Source: Rubrobacteraceae bacterium
GTDB taxonomy: Bacteria > Actinomycetota > Rubrobacteria > Rubrobacterales > Rubrobacteraceae
Assembly (NCBI GenBank): GCA_021156345.1
Contig: JAJNDJ010000053.1
Location: forward strand, 1 to 6,353
Direction of reading: 5' to 3'
DNA length: 6,353 nt
Shown piece after piece: positions 4,864 to 6,353 of the stretch. The position numbers and the translations under genes are program-made. The stretch's first letter is position 1, and each line of letters starts with the position of its first letter. The notes beneath the pieces are model-generated. The model had not been told where the DNA came from and did no database searches. It saw only the letters and a list, made by a program, of their open reading frames with translations.

Positions 4864-5268
4864 CTACGCACGCCCCTGGGACGGCCACTTGCCGAGGTCC
4901 TTTCGCGCTGCCTTCCAAAAGCGGCCGGGCGCCCCGGGCTCTCTATCACGCACACTCGCTGCGGCTTCGGTCACCTCTACCGGCGCTATGAGGGACAAGA
5001 CGTTGAAGCTCCTCTGGAATTGCAGTTCCGCTTTCTGGAGCTCTTCGAAGGCAGCCAGGGGTTGGCTTGTCGAGGGTTGTTGGCGTGTCCTGACCTCTTC
5101 GAACGAATGCCAGCTCGCTAAAAACTCCGTGTAGGCCTGACGACGTTCGGCATAGTCTCGATGCTCATCCTCACGCCTCCATTGCTGGGTCTGTGTCCAA
5201 TAGCTGCCGCCGAAGCCCACAAGGCCAGCCGCTATCGCGATCAGGCCACCGGCTAAGGTCTCCCACAC
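4864..5268 (-). CDS. One-helix membrane protein with helical cytoplasmic domain, unknown function
   Basis: Best read as its own 134-residue gene starting at GTG 5268-5266, five bases after GGAGG and one base after the TAG that would end the HTH gene in its proper frame. One membrane helix at residues 4-22 (TLAGGLIAIAAGLVGFGGSY) is followed by a long charged helical region (QQWRREDEHRDYAERRQAYTEF... ) with FLASWHSFEE and a second helical stretch around AAFEELQKAELQFQRSF. This resembles small uncharacterised membrane proteins with a leading helix and RR-rich juxtamembrane segment. As the sequence stands, the same frame is continuous with the HTH gene upstream, giving a 332-residue fusion from 5862; the join residues (GRRRRAHRGPGGAGCLEAS) do not look like real protein. 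Confidence 0.7.
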   Translation of the reverse strand: MWETLAGGLIAIAAGLVGFGGSYWTQTQQWRREDEHRDYAERRQAYTEFLASWHSFEEVRTRQQPSTSQPLAAFEELQKAELQFQRSFNVLSLIAPVEVTEAAASVRDREPGAPGRFWKAARKDLGKWPSQGRA

Positions 5269-5269
5269 A

Positions 5270-5862
5270 CTAGCCTCCAAACATCCTGCGCCACCAGGGC
5301 CTCTGTGCGCCCTCCTGCGCCTGCCCCGCATCGGACCGGCGGCGGTCTCCTCTACGTCGCCCGTCCACTCCCGTAGGGTGCCAGCATCGTGCTCCACACC
5401 CTCCGTCAATCTTTGCACCTGGTGGTGCTGCGTGGTCGCCTGATCCTCCCCTGCAGCGAGGCGGGGCTCTGCCCCCTCCGAGGCCTCCGCGGCCGTCTCC
5501 GGGGTGCCTGGGGCCTCTAGTTCCGGCACCCTGGCGGCTAGGGCGGCGTTGGCCTGCGTGAGCTGGGCGATGATGGTGTCGGCCCGCCGGCGGGACTCCC
5601 TCTCCTCCCCGACCTGGCGCTCCAGATAGGCGATGCGGTCCCTCAGCTCACCGACGAGTTCATCCCGGTCTGTCTCGGACCGTCCCTGAGACTGGTCCCG
5701 GACTGTCTCAGACCTGTCCAGATAGACCCAGGTGATGCCCCTCGCGTCCTTCTCGGAGCGGAGCTTTCCGCGTTGGATGCGCTTCTTGACCGATCCCTGC
5801 TCGATGCCGAGCAGGACCGCGGCTTCCTCCACCGAAACACGGATCGTCTGAGACTCGTCCAT
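5270..5862 (-). pseudogene. HTH DNA-binding / coiled-coil protein, frameshifted near its end
   Basis: From ATG 5862 (AAGGGAG eight bases upstream) the protein begins with a MerR/excisionase-like helix-turn-helix, residues about 6-50: SVEEAAVLLGIEQGSVKKRI, then RGKLRSEKDARGITWVY. A coiled coil follows (about 70-112: ELVGELRDRIAYLERQV, ADTIIAQLTQANAALA), then a Glu/Ala/Pro-rich linker. In the family as I remember it, the end is a basic-aromatic tail of the RPWWRRxFGG type. Here that tail is present but in another frame: AQRPWWRRMFGG followed by TAG at 5272-5270. One missing base, most simply a G in CCG(G)ATG near 5331, would restore a read of ETAAGPDAGQAQEGAQRPWW. As sequenced the frame runs on into the next gene. 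DNA binding is inferred; target unknown. Product may regulate its own operon. Confidence 0.75.
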
Positions 5863-5979
5863 GGACCGTGCTCCCTTCGGTCCCAATACGTCGGTGACAG
5901 ACTACAGGAGTGCGTCGACGAGCGGCAGGGGGCTTTCCAGGCGAACGAGGTGAGCTCCTACGCCCCTCGAAGCGCAGCG

Positions 5980-6008
5980 CTAATATGTGTACACCCCCTG
6001 ACTGTACA
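5980..6008 (-). promoter_or_regulatory. Candidate promoter/operator region for the HTH operon
   Basis: Two eight-base palindromes, GTGTACAC (5987-5994) and CTGTACAG (6002-6009), lie 15 bases apart. On the minus strand TGTACA (6008-6003) followed after 17 bases by TATTAG (5985-5980) could be a weak -35/-10 pair, so the palindromes would overlap the promoter. The downstream gene encodes a DNA-binding protein, which makes autoregulation a reasonable guess. Confidence 0.3.
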
Positions 6009-6032
6009 GGACATCCTCGTCGCTAGGTGCCA

Positions 6033-6046
6033 TCTACAGCTGTAGA
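6033..6046. repeat. 14-bp perfect palindrome TCTACAGCTGTAGA
   Basis: A perfect 14-base palindrome 13 bases downstream of the stop codon of the right-edge gene remnant and upstream of the HTH operon. It could be a dimer binding site. A seven-base stem without loop is unlikely to act as a terminator. Confidence 0.45.
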
Positions 6047-6058
6047 AGACACGTACTC

Positions 6059-6353
6059 TTAGACCAGCCTCTCGGCTTCCTCCCTGGGCACGCTCATGGC
6101 GGTACTGAGGATGTCTAGGGCCTGCTCGTAGTGGAGGCCACTGCGCCACGCCGGCGACGGTCGCGGCGCCCGCCTCCACTCCTCCAAGAGATCCTCGGGG
6201 CGAGGCCCCCATTCGGCGTACTAGTTTCATACCAGTCTCGTACTACCGAGACTTCGAGCGGGTATCGAATCTGGATCGGGAGCCGTCCGGGTACGCCCCT
6301 CAACCGGGTCCTTCACCAAGAAAAGCAGCATCGCACGGGCTCCGGCGTCACGT
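6059..6353 (-). pseudogene. Remnant of a broken gene at the right edge, unknown function
   Basis: The last part, 6220-6059, encodes 53 residues of protein-like sequence ending at TAA: YAEWGPRPEDLLEEW, then AWRSGLHYEQALDIL, then SVPREEAERLV. This frame is closed upstream by TAG 6223-6221 and TGA 6229-6227, and has no start codon before the acidic segment except an internal ATG. The preceding stretch reads most naturally in another frame (LPIQIRYPLEVSVVRDWYET, open from about 6315 to 6220), so one lost base near 6221 would join the two. The first bases of the window edge are open again in the last frame (GARAMLLFLVKDPVEG). I do not recognise the family, and the upstream joins are uncertain. Confidence 0.5.

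Noticed and set aside
5958..6303. Minus-strand frames of 90 and 62 codons near the right edge as intact genes
   Set aside because: Over 6059-6220 a different frame has far more protein-like sequence; these frames read Gly/Arg-rich shadows there, though the early part of the second may belong to the broken gene.

Overview
The window looks like an accessory region of a GC-rich actinomycete, most likely Rubrobacter or a relative. This rests on family memory, not a search: a caddie-tyrosinase pair, a small-membrane-protein operon, a pentapeptide-repeat protein, a helix-turn-helix/coiled-coil protein whose family ends in RPWWRRMFGG, and a Wzz-like protein all resemble Rubrobacter proteins I know. 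No RNA genes, transposase genes or CRISPR arrays were seen.

Layout. The left edge (1-126, +) holds the C-terminal end of a membrane protein. A two-gene unit on the minus strand (1654 to 271) encodes a copper-chaperone-like caddie protein and a tyrosinase, ending in a good terminator candidate. An AT-richer gap (1655-2166) carries the tyrosinase promoter region and a repeat cluster. A pentapeptide-repeat membrane protein follows on the plus strand (2167-2867); its last 29 codons have slipped out of frame. Convergent to it, a minus-strand operon (4276 to 3022) encodes two small paralogous membrane proteins and a Wzz-like protein broken by an in-frame TAG. A second minus-strand operon (5862 to 4545) encodes an HTH/coiled-coil protein, a one-helix membrane protein and a three-helix membrane protein, closed by a terminator candidate. 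A frameshift fuses the first two into one 332-codon reading frame. The right edge (6059-6353, -) holds remnants of a further broken gene.

Two layers of structure lie on top of the genes. One is a family of 25-bp units with a TTCG core, four in exact tandem at 125-224 and others at 1835-1986, 2993-3042 and 3585-3609. The other is a pair of 44-45 bp palindromic sites with the same arms (TCTTATGTA / TACATAAGA), at 2928-2971 and 4417-4461, in the same orientation, which bracket the small-membrane-protein/Wzz block like the ends of a cassette.

Four of the genes appear broken (three apparent single-base losses, one nonsense codon). Either this is a decaying accessory region or the sequence contains indel errors; raw-read checking would decide.
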